Of a stretch of 64,000 bases of DNA, positions 35,173 to 46,730 are shown piece by piece. This DNA is from Deroplatys truncata (taxonomy: Eukaryota > Arthropoda > Insecta > Mantodea > Mantidae), in assembly GCA_030765065.1 (NCBI GenBank), contig CM060978.1:224397498-224461497 (forward strand), written 5' to 3'. The notes under the pieces are model-generated. The model saw nothing but the letters and a program-made list of their open reading frames with translations, was not told where the DNA came from and ran no database searches. The position numbers and the translations under genes were made by a program. The stretch's first letter is position 1; each line of letters begins with the position of its first letter.

Positions 35173-35325
35173 AAAGTTGGTAAGTAAAGCCTTTAAAAGT
35201 AGTTTTAAAAATGCTGTATGGATTCATCCTCGCCTTTCTATGGTAGCGGCAGATGGCAACGAGCGCCGAGAACACGCACAGTAAAAACACCGCGCAGCCG
35301 GTTCGTAGATTTTTGGCTCTCCATG
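34795..35325 (+). mobile_element. Family A 3' half, 5'-truncated
   Basis: Keeps the second half of the transposase gene and the whole right terminal block, ending GGCTCTCCATG before TA (35326-35327). It has no left arm. Unlike the chimaeric copies, it retains part of the catalytic region. Confidence 0.87.
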
Positions 35326-36718
35326 TACATGTAGTATAGCTTACATTGCTCGATGCGCAGCGGTTATCACTGCGTTCAAGCTATTATTTAAGACCAGACG
35401 CAAAGCGGGAAACAAAATCTAATCAATATTTAAGTTTTATGGATATATATCCGGCGCTTATTTGTGTTTTAAATGGGTTGCAAAATGGCAAAAATTGCAT
35501 AAATCAAATCTCACTCCCTTAGTGAAGTAATAACTGCATTAAAATAACACTATTTTTATATTTAATATAATATATGATAAAACTACTCTAAAACATATAT
35601 AGGATAAGTAGATCATAGTATATGCCTTAAACAAGTTTCTAAAATGTTACACCACCATCGACATCTTAAACTGCCTCAGGATATACTCTATAACACGGTG
35701 AAGGGTGGTTCATAAAAACTCCTGTTGTCTGCCTTATATCTTATCATTTAAAAACAAAGTCAATGGTTATAAATACCTCGTGGGCGAAAACACACTACGA
35801 TTCTGTATCCCGAAGATCGCATGGATCTATGTGCACGGCTGACCCGGCAATAGCCGAGCACTCTCTCTTCTCAGCATCGGTAAGATGTGAACAGGCCTGA
35901 GTGCTGCTCGAGTTATGAAACGTACCAAATTTGACGGCCTGTATGGTTGTCATGTTTCAAAAATACGTTTATGCTTGCTGGTAAAATTAAATTCTTTGTA
36001 TTTGCTGACCGTTTCAAGTCTTTTATTTTTTTTTTCAATATTTTAAATTAGTTTCACTGCTTTTAAACATTTTTCTATAATAATATTTTAAAATGCACGA
36101 AGTATACTACTAAGTTAAAAACCGAAAGTTCGAAAGCGAAACAGAACAGGCGAAGTCAGAGAGAAAGGAAGAGGAACCGAGCAAAGCGTGAGTTTGTAAT
36201 GCAGTTTCTGATTATGTCTGATAACTCCGCCTCCCGGCACATTATATGAAGTCCTTTCTAAAGCTTGCAGATAAATTACGTACGAAATTCGATATCCTCT
36301 GTTCCGTGTAAAATGTCCTATGTAGGAGGCATCGTTCTCAACAACTTTGCCACCGGTTAATAGCAGCATCACGGAGTTTAGAGTATTTTAATTCAAAGTA
36401 CGTGGTGCTACTAAATTCGCCCAAGGTCATCATTTTTTTGAAGCAATGCTTATAGCCAGTGTTTGTTTTGTGCTGAAATAAAATGACGTCAAGAAGGGCA
36501 TAGCTTGACCATTAAGGGAAGAAGAGCTTTTTGCAAAAATCTACAATTTTTACCGTTTTAATCTGAAATGTTATGGGTATATACTCTAATTATAGCAATA
36601 CTACTGCAGAATTTCATTTCAATATCTTAGTTGCTTTAAGTATTAATTAAAATTATCTAATAATTAATTGCTTAGTCATATGATTAACTTGCTCCATAGT
36701 AAAGCTGTGATTTTCAAT
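35326..36718. other. Intergenic DNA, no gene seen
   Basis: AT-rich with a modest GC rise at 35780-35930. The minus-strand frame 36115-36372 is unsupported. Confidence 0.5.
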
Positions 36719-36858
36719 ATAGTATAAGAAGAGGGAAGTATTGTACCCCACCCAAATTTCGATATTGAGATTCACCAAAAATGTTTTGAGGCCCCGAACT
36801 AACAAAAAAACATTTTCTTTTGAAGAAGGTACATGTGTGGTGTGAATGAGAGAGAGAG

Positions 36859-36896
<38 letters not shown>

Positions 36897-37637
36897 TGTG
36901 AACAGCATAACTCAAAAACGAAAAGTTGGATAAATATCAAATTGGTATTTAAGTTCAGTATCTTCCAAAGATGCGACACGAAGATTTTCAAGAAAATTCC
37001 CCCACCTCAAAATACCCTTTACATGGAAATGTTTTATTTTCTAAAAAAAAAAAAAAAAAGTTCTAAATTTTTTTTATTAAAATACCGTATATTAAAGATA
37101 TTTACAAGACAAATAAAATTTATATCTTGAATTTTTTGGGAATAGCCTAAGACGTCCTCTTCATTCGGAAGGAATTTTGTATACGTAATCTTGTATAACT
37201 GGTAAACCTTAAGCGAATACGAAAATATACTACACAACAAATGTATATCTTTTTAAAATACACAATTTATTCCAAATACCCTTTTTTGTAGCATAAGCCA
37301 TATCTGAGATATTCCATTATTAATGGTTCCAATGTTCATTACTTGTTCATTTTTTTCAAGTCTATTCAAGTCAACATTCAGTTGTTTCTTGTGATTACAT
37401 GGAAACAGTACACAATTTTAAGGTCAACGTAGAGCGCCCAGTTCTTAAACATTTGACTATCGCTGTTCTCTTTGTAACTATAACGAAATGTGTAATACAG
37501 CTATTTCTGCAATGGTTTATTTGGATTAAAACGAAGTAGATAGAAAAATAAGCTTAAATAAGAATAGTTTGTATACTAACTAATAATAAACGAGAGAGGG
37601 TTGAGAAAGTCATGCAGATTTATCAAATCAGAATTTT
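36719..37637 (-). mobile_element. Family B element, long copy
   Basis: Colinear with the family over about 920 bp in minus orientation. It has GGGAAGTATTGTACCCCACCC near 36735, a long GT tract with a GA prefix (36848-36894), AACGAAAAGTTGGATAAAT and TTTACATGGAAATG (about 37018). The left end near 37600-37637 has TTGAGAAAGTCATG and a CAGAATTTTTT remnant. The extreme right-end hairpin is not clear. Confidence 0.82.
36862..36894. repeat. (GT)n tract inside family B
   Basis: About 17 GT units preceded by (GA)n at 36848-36861, at the family's fixed microsatellite site. Confidence 0.95.
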
Positions 37638-37999
37638 TTATACAGTACGCACGTATTATTTGTAAAAATGTCATAAAACTGCCCTCTTCTCCGGCAGCAA
37701 AGCCGCTGCAGCCCTTCGAGTGATCATAGCTCTCATATCTATGACACTTTCGTAGGCCTTGTCTAGACATTTCTCCCTCTCGATCAAAGGCCAAAATCAT
37801 TCAAAACAGGCATAACTTCAAGTGGTGGAAGTGTTTTTAAAAGTGATTCCACTATGCGCTTAACGTTAATCAGGTGCTCGCTTAGAAATGGGTTCGTGTT
37901 AGGTAGTAAGGAATCGTTAGATGCAATATACATACACACCGCTCAATTGCTTATATCACAAAACTAATTTTATTGATAACTTAAGCCCCTCAAAAATTA
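37638..37999. other. Intergenic DNA, no gene seen
   Basis: No supported feature. Confidence 0.5.
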
Positions 38000-38395
38000 A
38001 TTATAATTTATAAAATCGGCTGTATGTTTTTCCTGCATTACGTTTTTTTCTCTCATTATGGTTTCCAGTTATAGAAAATTCAATAAAAGTTAATCGTCAT
38101 GCCAATATATCAAGCCTACGCCGTTTTAACCAAAATTTTAACAGCCATTTTTGAGAAAATACAAAATACAAAATTTTCCATGTGAAACCTTTGTCTGGGG
38201 CGGAGGGAATTTCCTCACACTTGCGTGACTAAATAAGCTATCTGGTACTTTATCTCAAGTTTTCGTTTTTTAGGCTGCGCTGGTGCGCGCTCTAAAAATG
38301 ACTCATTTCTTGCATTTTTATTGAGATGCGAATATTGAACATTTTTTGGATGGAATACATTACCTACTTAATCCTTAGGTAAGCGATCAATAAAA
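38000..38395 (+). mobile_element. Very old family B fragment
   Basis: Colinear but strongly diverged. CTCTCATTATGGTTTCCAGT matches CTCTTATGGTTTACCAGT, AGCCATTTTTGAGAAAATAC and TTTTCCATGTGAAACC match the block before the right third, and TTTTTTGGATGGAATACAT matches the end region. The ends themselves are not seen. Confidence 0.6.
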
Positions 38396-39652
38396 ATCAC
38401 ACGAAAGAAGAAAAATCAACATAAAAAGAAATTGTATTCCTACGTGCGGATTATATATTAATTTTTTTGGGGGGTGGGGGCAAATATTTTTTGCAGTATG
38501 TGTGACTTAATATCACCTGTAACGGTTTAGTATATGAATGATCGAATATACCTATAAATGGGCGCAAGTTCCGTGGTATAAGAACCACCCAACAGTAGCC
38601 ATACCGGTTCGCCAGGGCCATTGATCTGATCTACCCGGTATTCGAACGCCGACACTTTGCGATTGCGTGTTTTTAAAACAGCAGACATTTTATTAGCTAC
38701 AAAATTACGGTTGAAAATTAGAGAAGCTTTCTATATGGTAGGGTTGGCAACGCTGGTTAAACTCCAGAATCCTGATGGATAGAAAGGAACTCCGGCTTTT
38801 CCCGAGAGAGTCAATGCCGAGAAAGAAGCGAAGGAGAAGAAGGAGGAATTGGATTCTCCGGATCGAGGAAGGGGAAGACGGTGAAGAGAGAGAGGGAGAG
38901 GTCAATGCACCTCCCGTACAGCCAACACTTTGCCTATTCTCCGCGGGCCAGGTTTCTGGAGCCAGGAAAACAGGTAGTACGTCTTCACGGTCCGTCTGAA
39001 TTTCTTGACGGCCCAGCAAAGCGCACAAACAGCCTCGGAGCTGACATGCCGAACCCTGAGATTCAATGCAGTGTCCGCGCCAGGCTTGAGAAACAGTGGA
39101 CCGACCTTCTTCTGTTTTCAACACAAAAGTATATAAAACTAAGAGCACACAGGACCGCAGCTCGTTGCCATTTATCTTATCCTGAAAGTAATGCAAGTAT
39201 TAGAATTGTGCAGGGTTTTGCTGGGTGATGAACCTACAAACGCTTCAAGTACGAACACTTATATTATACCACATTTCTGTATTTGTGTACTCGTATACTA
39301 CCATGTGAGAAGCAAATCAACCTGTTTACCTACCCGGGGAGGTTTCTACTGCGTGCTCGTACACGAACACTTCCTGAAGCTTCAAAGAATATGTCGCAAG
39401 TAGCATTTTATAAATATGAATTCTTTTTCACTCTGATGCAACACAGAATCTATATTGCGAAAAACTTAACGTTTTTAAATCCTACTCCTAGAATTATAAA
39501 ATAGCCGCTGTTGTTTAAGGATAAAATTAAGTTGTATAACGGCTTTTAGGTTTGTGGTTATCTTAGAGAAGTCAATACAAATTTGGAACACGAAGGAGAG
39601 GAACAAATTAAAGGAAATAAGAAAGAAAATAGTTCATAACAGAGGGGAAAAA
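38396..39652. other. Intergenic DNA, one open stretch without support
   Basis: A 163-codon minus-strand frame (38705-39196) and two overlapping plus-strand frames share the GC-rich interval 38760-39080, which is rich in GAAG/GAGA purine repeats. Low-complexity sequence explains the long frames. No motif, splice context or similarity was recognised. Confidence 0.4.
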
Positions 39653-40446
39653 ATCTGATGTGTTACACTCACATGACTTTCTCTACTCTTGTACAAACTA
39701 TTTTTACATACTCTCCATCTATTTCATATTAATCGAGATAAACATTTGCAGAAACGATCTTTTGACATGCAAAGAGAATTACATTTTACACATAGCGACC
39801 AGTTCTAAAAATATTTGACTATCGCTTAAAGCCTACTATGCTCCCCTTGATTTGTATTTGCAAGGGCAATATACAAATGCAGTAGCCTTTAAGCACATAC
39901 ATATCTCTTAATAGCTGGTTGCTAGGTGCAGCACCATTCCCTTTCCCACAGATTAATACTCTTTGCATATCCAAGACAAAAAAACGAATAACGAATTCCC
40001 ATTTTAGAAAATAAGTATTGAAAAATTTAAGAGAATAACAAGCAATATCTCGAAAATGGTTCACTCAACAAAAAAAATGTATATGACATAAATTGTGTAT
40101 TTTAACGCGATCTACATTTTTTGTGTAGTACAATTTTGTCTATCTCTTATGGTTTACCAGTTATGCAAAAGTCGTTCACAATGAAGAATACTTTTGGAGA
40201 CATTCCCAGAAAATTCAACATATACATTTTATTTGTCATAAAAATATCTTAAACATATGAGAGCCATTTATGAGAAAATTAAAAATTTCGAAAAATGTTC
40301 CATGTAAAGGGTAATCTGGGATGGGGGGATTTTCTTGAAAACCTTCGTGCGCATCTCTGGAAGATACTGAACCTAAATACCAAGTTTGGTGTTTATCCGA
40401 CTGTTCGTTTCAGAGTTATGCTGTTCACAGACAGACACACGGACAT
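39653..40446 (+). mobile_element. Family B, variant subfamily, right end lost
   Basis: Starts at TCTGATGTGTTACACTCAC. Its left third differs from most copies: it contains ACATTTGCAGAAACGATC and a stretch AGCACCATTCCCTTTCCCAC, which otherwise occur only in the copy at 44391-45367. The right two thirds are standard. It ends abruptly at GACAGACACACGGACATT, at the AC tract. Confidence 0.85.
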
Positions 40447-40469
40447 TCAGATAATCTCACTGTCGTTTA

Positions 40470-41312
40470 TTACTTTCTCTACTACGTATAGTAAGTAGGG
40501 GAGGTATTGCATTCCATCCAAAAATTCAATACCGAGATTTCACCGAAATATATGTTTTGAGACCCCCTGAATCCAAAAAAAGCATTTTTGGAAACATGTC
40601 CTGTGTGTGTCTGTCTGTGAACAGCATAACTCAGAAACGAACAGTCGGATAAACATCAAACTTGGTATTTAGGTTCAGTATCTTCCAGAGATGCGATACG
40701 AAGGTTTTCAAGAAAATCCCCCCACCCAACATTACCCTTTACATGGAAGATTTTTCGAAAATTTTAATTCCTTCAAAAATGGCTCTAACGATTTTGATTA
40801 AAATATCACATATTTAAGATACTTTCATGACAAATAAAATGTATATCTTGAATTTTCTGGGAATATCTCCAAAAGTATTCTTCATTGTGAACGACTTTTG
40901 CATAACTGGTAAACCAAAGAGATAGACAAAATTTTACTACACAAAAAAAATGTAGATCGCGTTAAAATACAATTTATGTCATATACGTTCTTTTTTGTTG
41001 ATTGAACCATTTTCAAGATATTGCTTGTTATTCCCTTAAATTTTCCAATACTTATACTTTTTCTCAAATGGAAATTCGTTATTCATTTTATTTTATCCTG
41101 GTAATACAAAGAGAATGGAATACTCCACATAGCAACCAGCTGTTAAAATATTTGAATATCGCTTAAAGCCTAGCAATTCCCCTTGCATCTACAAGAAAAT
41201 TAGCAATAAGATTAACATCTCGATTAACATGAAGCATATGGAAAATAAGCGTTTGTAAAAACAGTTTGTACAAGACTAGAGAAAGTCATGTGAGTGTAAC
41301 ACATCAGATTTT
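40470..41312 (-). mobile_element. Family B element, near full length
   Basis: Minus-strand copy from AAAAATCTGATGTGTTACAC (41312) to TAGTAGAGAAAGTAA (40470). The AC tract is short (about 40602-40618). It faces the preceding copy tail to tail with about 24 bp between them. Confidence 0.88.
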
Positions 41313-41912
41313 TAATTTTATGTATTTCCCGTTTTCATTCAATTTTGCGAGTATTCTGCAGTAGCGAATGCCTTAAAGAATTAATATTTGTGAGGACATT
41401 TGATAACATATTTCTAAAGTGAAACTTACTGCTTGACGGTTTTTCGTTCTTGGACTTTTTGTTTTGTTATTATCGTGTTAGCATTCCAGCCCACATTACT
41501 TGGTATCTTCTCTGGAGTTTTTTGAAGTGAAGCTTTTGTGGCCCCTCGTAATTAAGCTACAAATGCTAATTTGCAAGTGAATGCATACATAGCTTAAATT
41601 ATGGCTTCTTTCAATTAAAGTCAGAATGAAAACGAAAGGTGTAAATTGTAATTTCGTAATGTCAGTGGACCTAAAGAGCTTGAAAGCTTAGAATGTTTTC
41701 TCTAGCAGTTCTGCATATAATCAAAGTATACTCAATGAGATATTAAGTCATTTCATCCGCAACAAGGGTACTTGGAAGTTTTATCCAGCATTACGTAAAC
41801 CAATGCATTAATAACTGTCGAACTTCGTTTTCTGAGAGACATAACAGCCACCAGCAACAGCGTTTTAAATTTAAATTATTGTGTATATAAATGTCCTTTT
41901 TTATATTTCCAC
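41313..41912. other. AT-rich intergenic DNA, no gene seen
   Basis: No supported feature. Confidence 0.5.
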
Positions 41913-42717
41913 ATCTTATGTGTTACACTGAAATGACTTTCTCTATTCACTCTTCTACAAACGATTCTTACATCTTATTCTTCTGTCTACTTCTTGTTAA
42001 TAGAGATAAACTTTCATTACATACTTCATTGTAGATATCAGGACACAATAAGCTAAAGTGAGAGTCAGGTTTTTAAAAGCTGATCGCTACTTGATGGCTT
42101 TGAAATTTCTTACTCTTTGCATGACCGCAAGAAAAAATGAATAATGACTCACGACTTGGGAAAATTAAGGGTATTTAAAATGTTAAACTAGTAACAAAGA
42201 ATATCACGCAAATAGTAAACGCCACCAAAAAAGGCTATTTTATATAAAGTTGTTGCTTTAAAGAGATCTATATTTTTTGAGAAGTAGGATTTTGTCTATT
42301 TCTTACGGTTTACCAATTGTACAAAAATAAGAACTTCACACGCTATTCCGAGAACATTCAAGATATACATTTTGTTTGTCATGTAAATATCTTAATATAT
42401 GATATTTTAATCAAAACATTTATGGGAAAAACAAAAAAAAATTCAATGTAAAGGGTAGTTTGGGGTGGGTGAATTTTCTTAAAAATCTACGTGTCATATC
42501 TTGGAAGATGTAGACGTTAAATATTAAGTGTATTTGATACAAGACAGACAGCCAGAGAGACATATGCCCACACAGGCCTTTTTCTAAAAAATTGTTTTTT
42601 ATTCAAACAGCCTCAAAACGTGCATTTTCGGTGAAATCTGGTATGGAATTTTAGCTTGGAATGCCAAAATGCTTCCTCTACTTACCACTTACCATAACTA
42701 AGTAGTAGAGAAAGTAA
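41913..42717 (+). mobile_element. Old family B element, full length
   Basis: Both ends are visible: TCTTATGTGTTACACTGAA with TGACTTTCTCTATTC on the left, and AGTAGTAGAGAAAGTAA on the right. The interior is colinear but well diverged. The AC position holds only GACAGACAGCCAGAGAGACA (about 42544-42563). Confidence 0.82.
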
Positions 42718-42865
42718 TCATTGCTTAATTTATAATTTCTAATCGTCACCTTCCATGCATTTTCACGCCCGAATGTTTCGGGTAAAACTTACAAGTTAAT
42801 TTACGTGAAAAGCCTTTTGGCTAGGAAACAGCTGACTGTACTTAACTGTTTCTTTTTTGTATATA

Positions 42866-43422
42866 CAGAGAGAGCCAAAAGACTACGAACCGACTGCGCG
42901 ATGTTTTTCATGTCCGCGTCCTCGGCGCTCGTCTGCCGCTATCATAGAAAGGCACGGATGAAACCGTACAACATTTTTAAAACTACTTATAAAGGCTTTA
43001 GTTAACTTTATGAAAGTGTGTTTGAGGACAGAATTATTAGTAGAGATTTGTGGTCCCCTCGGTCCCCCGACCTAACCCCCTGCGATTTCTATCTCTTGGG
43101 CAACTTAAAACAAAGTGTTCAAGACAAATCCACACACCCTGGAAGAATTAAAACAAAATATCCGCCAGGAAATTTCTCAACGTGAACTACGGCGAATGAT
43201 GGATAGTTTCCTAAACAGGTGCCAAAAATGTATGGACGACAGTGGCCAGTTTCAGCATTTCCTTTCATAAAGTTGGTAAGTAAAGCCTTTAAAAGTAGTT
43301 TTTCAAAATGTTGTATGGTTTCATCCGCGTCTTTTTATGATAGCCGCAGACGGCAACGAGCGCCGAGGACGCGGACAGGAAAAACACCGAGCAGCCGGTT
43401 CGTAGTTTTTTGACTCTCTCTG
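42866..43422 (+). mobile_element. Family A MITE with both ends, 557 bp
   Basis: The left end CAGAGAGAGCCAAAAGACT follows TA (42864-42865). The right end CTCTCTCTG precedes TA (43423-43424). The terminal blocks are ~145 bp (left) and ~155 bp (right) and inverted. Between them lies one piece of transposase C-terminal coding sequence on the plus strand. Confidence 0.9.
43008..43272 (+). pseudogene. Transposase C-terminal third
   Basis: Plus-strand codons read VFEDRIISRDLWSPRSPD then LTPCDFYLLGNLKQS, which contains the third acidic residue of the catalytic triad in CDF. The C-terminal part with RELR, SFL and KCMD follows. A small deletion (GGACGACAGTGG where others have GGACAACGACGGTGG) and an earlier frame change after NLKQSVQ interrupt it. 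The first two catalytic residues are absent. Confidence 0.8.
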
Positions 43423-43634
43423 TATCAGAAGGTCGAGGTCATTAAGACTTCAAAATAACACGAGGAATAATGTAGAAATTATTTTGTTTCCTGACAAAAA
43501 TGTGCTGCAAGCAGACAAAATGTTAGTAGAAAATTTTGTTCTATACATAGCATGGAGTCTGTATTTTCAGATAAACACTGCATCTGGTAGTCATTATATC
43601 GTAACTCATTTAGTTACTACACCGCGCGCGCTCA

Positions 43635-43681
<47 letters not shown>

Positions 43682-44391
43682 CACAGAACACAATGACATA
43701 TACCAGTTATTTAGTTACCAAAATATAAGTAAATCAACGCACACATAGGAAATTTTGAGTTTTTCATTCCGTGCCGTGTTTTGCTTAAGGGTACCCAGGG
43801 TGACATTTTTAAATGCTACAACCACGAATATGTTTCTGATATTTACAATAGATATTATAGATGAAAAGAGTAGCATGCATTCAAATTTTCATTGAGATAC
43901 CTCCAGTAGTCTTAAAGTTATTAACTCCTTTGATAACACAAAAATCTTCCACGAACTGCTAACAACTTTATTAATTTCAATTTTTATTTACGCTGATTAA
44001 TATTAAAGAAAATTGTTTGGAACATATTTTTATTACACATTAGTTTTGAGAACTATGTGATTAGATTTCAAAAATATTTCTCCAATTTCAAGAAGCTAAT
44101 TTGATGCACCAATTCATTGATAAATATCAACATAACAGAAAAATAATGTCCACTGTCTTAAAACTGTGAAGAAAAGCGAAAAACAATTTCATTTGAACCC
44201 CCAAAAATGTACGGAAAAAAGTGAGAAAAAACAGTTTTGAAATTGAGAGTTCCTTGGCCTCGTAAGAGACCTTTAATAAATGTGTCAGTTCTACACACTC
44301 GTGATATGCATAAAAATATAGATTATAAGCTAGAAATGTTCATATGTGATGAGTGCATAAAAATACAATTTTTGAAGGATGTTGGCTAATT
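43423..44391. other. AT-rich intergenic DNA with a microsatellite
   Basis: A compound CG/AC microsatellite lies at about 43623-43679 (CGCGCGCTCACACAC then CGCGCG then ACACAC). No gene is supported; frame 43484-43696 runs into the microsatellite. Confidence 0.6.
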
Positions 44392-44523
44392 TTTACTTTC
44401 TCTACTACGTATAGTAAGTAGGGGAAGTATTGTATTCCACCCAAAAATTCGATACCGAGATTTCACTGGAAATACATGTTTTGAGACCCCCCTGAATTCA
44501 AAAAAAGCATTTTTGGAAACATG

Positions 44524-44563
<40 letters not shown>

Positions 44564-45367
44564 TGAGAACAGCATAACTCAGAAACGAACAGTCGGATAA
44601 ACACCAAACTTGGTATTTAGGTTCAGTATCTTCCAGAGATGCGATACGAAGGTTTTCAAGAAAATTCCCCACCCAAGATTACCCTTTACATGGAAGATTT
44701 TTCGAAAATTTTAATTTTCTCAAAAATGGCTCTAACGATTTTGATTAAAATATCATATGTTTAAGATATTTTTATGACAAATAAAATGTATATCTTGAAT
44801 TTTCTGGGAATGTCTCCAAAAGTATTCTTCATTGTGAACGACTTTGCATAACTGGTAAACCATAAGAGATAGACAAAATTTTACTACACAAAAAATGTAG
44901 ATCGCGTTAAAATACGCAAGTTATATCATACACATTTTTTTGTTGAGTGAACCATTTTCGAGATATTGTTCGTTATTCCCTTAAATTTTTCAATACTTAT
45001 TTTCTCAAATGGGAGTTCGTTATTCATTTTTTTTGTCTTGGATATGCAAAGAGTATTAATCTGTGGGAAAGGGAATGGTGCTGCACCTAGCAACCAGCTA
45101 TTAAGAGATATGTATGTGGTTAAAGGCTTCTGTATTTCTATATTATCCTTGCAAATACAAAACAAGGGGAACATAGTACGCCTTAAGCGATAGTCAAATA
45201 TTTTTAGAACTGGTCGCTATGTGTAAAATGTAATTCTCTTTGCATGTCAAAAGATTGTTTCTGCAAATGTTTATCTCGATTAATATGAAATAAATGGAGA
45301 ATAAAGTTTGTACGAATAGCTTGTACAAGAGTAGAGAAAGTCATGTGAGTGTAACACATCATATTTT
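44391..45367 (-). mobile_element. Family B, variant subfamily, full length
   Basis: About 977 bp on the minus strand. It has the variant left third shared with 39653-40446 (GCACCATTCCC block, ACATTTGCAGAAACAATC) and a standard right part ending TAGTAGAGAAAGTAAAAA. A long GT tract lies at 44527-44562. The extra length comes from the variant third and the long tract. Confidence 0.87.
44527..44562. repeat. (GT)n tract inside family B
   Basis: About 18 GT units at the family's fixed site. Confidence 0.95.
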
Positions 45368-46189
45368 TACCTATGCATAACCTTAAGCATGATTGCATTA
45401 AATTGTGCGATTGAAACAAATTTCTTATTTACAAACAATATTTTGATAAAAAATATCATGCCTAACGGATAAGTATAGTTATGAATAGGGGCAAGATGGA
45501 AGTGAAATGCTCATAAAAGCCACAAGAAGAAATTATGAATTTTAATAACATGCCCAGGTGGGTACATTAGAAGTATGGGCGCACTATCCTGGTTAATAAT
45601 TGCCAACATTTTGGTTCACAGCACCAATAAGCAACATTTCTCTGGCTTAGTCTTTATTGCCTCAGCACTGAGCTGGCTCTTGTGTGTGAACTCCACTTGG
45701 AACATGATTCAGTGAAGTTTTATTTCAGTACCGCTGAAACCAGTATTGATTCTCATTAAAGGAAATCAGAATTATAACAAATGAATTTTACAAATTTACT
45801 GTACAGGGATTTACATTTAAATAACTGGCTCAGAGTAAATTTACTGAGTCTAAGCAAGTATGTGCGTGAATTTTGACAGCCAATCAAGTAATATCATTTC
45901 CAAATAATATTTTCGGTAAACTCCACTTTGTAGTCCTATTGAAATGCGAAGCAAAAACCTAAACGACGCTCGCTTGTACCTAATTTTGCACTAAAACTAA
46001 GTGCAATTGAATTTTTTCAAAGGCGTATTCCTTTCCCGTTTTAAAATCCGGAGGACCGTTCCTCGACTTTATCCTTTTCTACCTTTTTAGCTAACTTGTT
46101 ACTCATATCTTAGTGTCACATATGTATGGACTGGGAAACATGCACTCGGGCATCTGCCCAGCGGCGGTCCTGATATGTTCTAACCGATT
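45368..46189. other. AT-rich intergenic DNA, no gene seen
   Basis: No supported feature. Confidence 0.5.
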
Positions 46190-46347
46190 ATTAAATTAAC
46201 GGAACACATTTCAGCGCAAACACACTCACATTCACATGCCAGATTTTGGGCATATTGAGGAACCTTCATCATGGAAGTGTTGCTCGAGTCCTGCCGAGTA
46301 TAGAACCTAGAACAGCAGACAAGTACTCTAGCATCTAAGCTACTATA
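46190..46347 (-). repeat. Old tRNA-related SINE fragment
   Basis: On the minus strand a degenerate tRNA-like head reads TAGCTTAGATGCTAGAG (A box, close to TAGCTCAGTTGGTAGAG), about 45 bp before GGTTCTATACTC (decayed B box). A body to about 46190 is assumed from composition only. It could instead be a decayed tRNA copy. Confidence 0.5.
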
Positions 46348-46479
46348 ATTGACTATATAAGCAGCTATGAAAACAAGCATTTATAGGTGTTGCTCCCAAA
46401 GTAGCCATAAAAGGAAATGGATAGAGAAAAGAATGTGAATGTCGTTTCTAACGCTCCCTATGTGGCCTATGACCTTCGG

Positions 46480-46716
46480 GGGATACCTCATTCCACCACA
46501 CAATGACTGGACCCATTTCTGAGGTGGATGCATCCAGCTGCCGGATGGCGGTGGAACGAGAGAATCTATAGCTTTTACCGTGGACTCCGAAGCATATTGG
46601 ACCTTACGGATACTTCACATGAGCAAGTCAGAGGTAAAGGCGTGGATAGGGCCGACCTACCCCGGAACCCCAGGACGAGAGGCCGAAACGAAACCATTGC
46701 GCTATCCCGGCGCCAT
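46480..46716 (-). repeat. tRNA-derived SINE, family 3
   Basis: On the minus strand from about 46716 the head reads GGGATAGCGCAATGGTTTC (A box) and then GGTTCCGGGGTAGGTC (altered B box) about 45 bp later. A GC-rich body contains GGATGCATCCACCTCAG (about 46525). It is GC-rich against AT-rich flanks. The plus-strand frame 46528-46749 is a shadow. No flanking duplication was identified. Confidence 0.6.
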
Positions 46717-46730
46717 CATGTTAATGTCAG

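Noticed and set aside
38590-38700. tRNA-like or SINE fragment on the minus strand
   Set aside because: A GTTCGAATACC motif resembles a B box, but no A box or second copy was found.
38705-39196. 163-codon minus-strand open frame
   Set aside because: It overlaps purine-rich low-complexity sequence that is open on both strands. The product is mostly repetitive Ser/Leu/Pro stretches.
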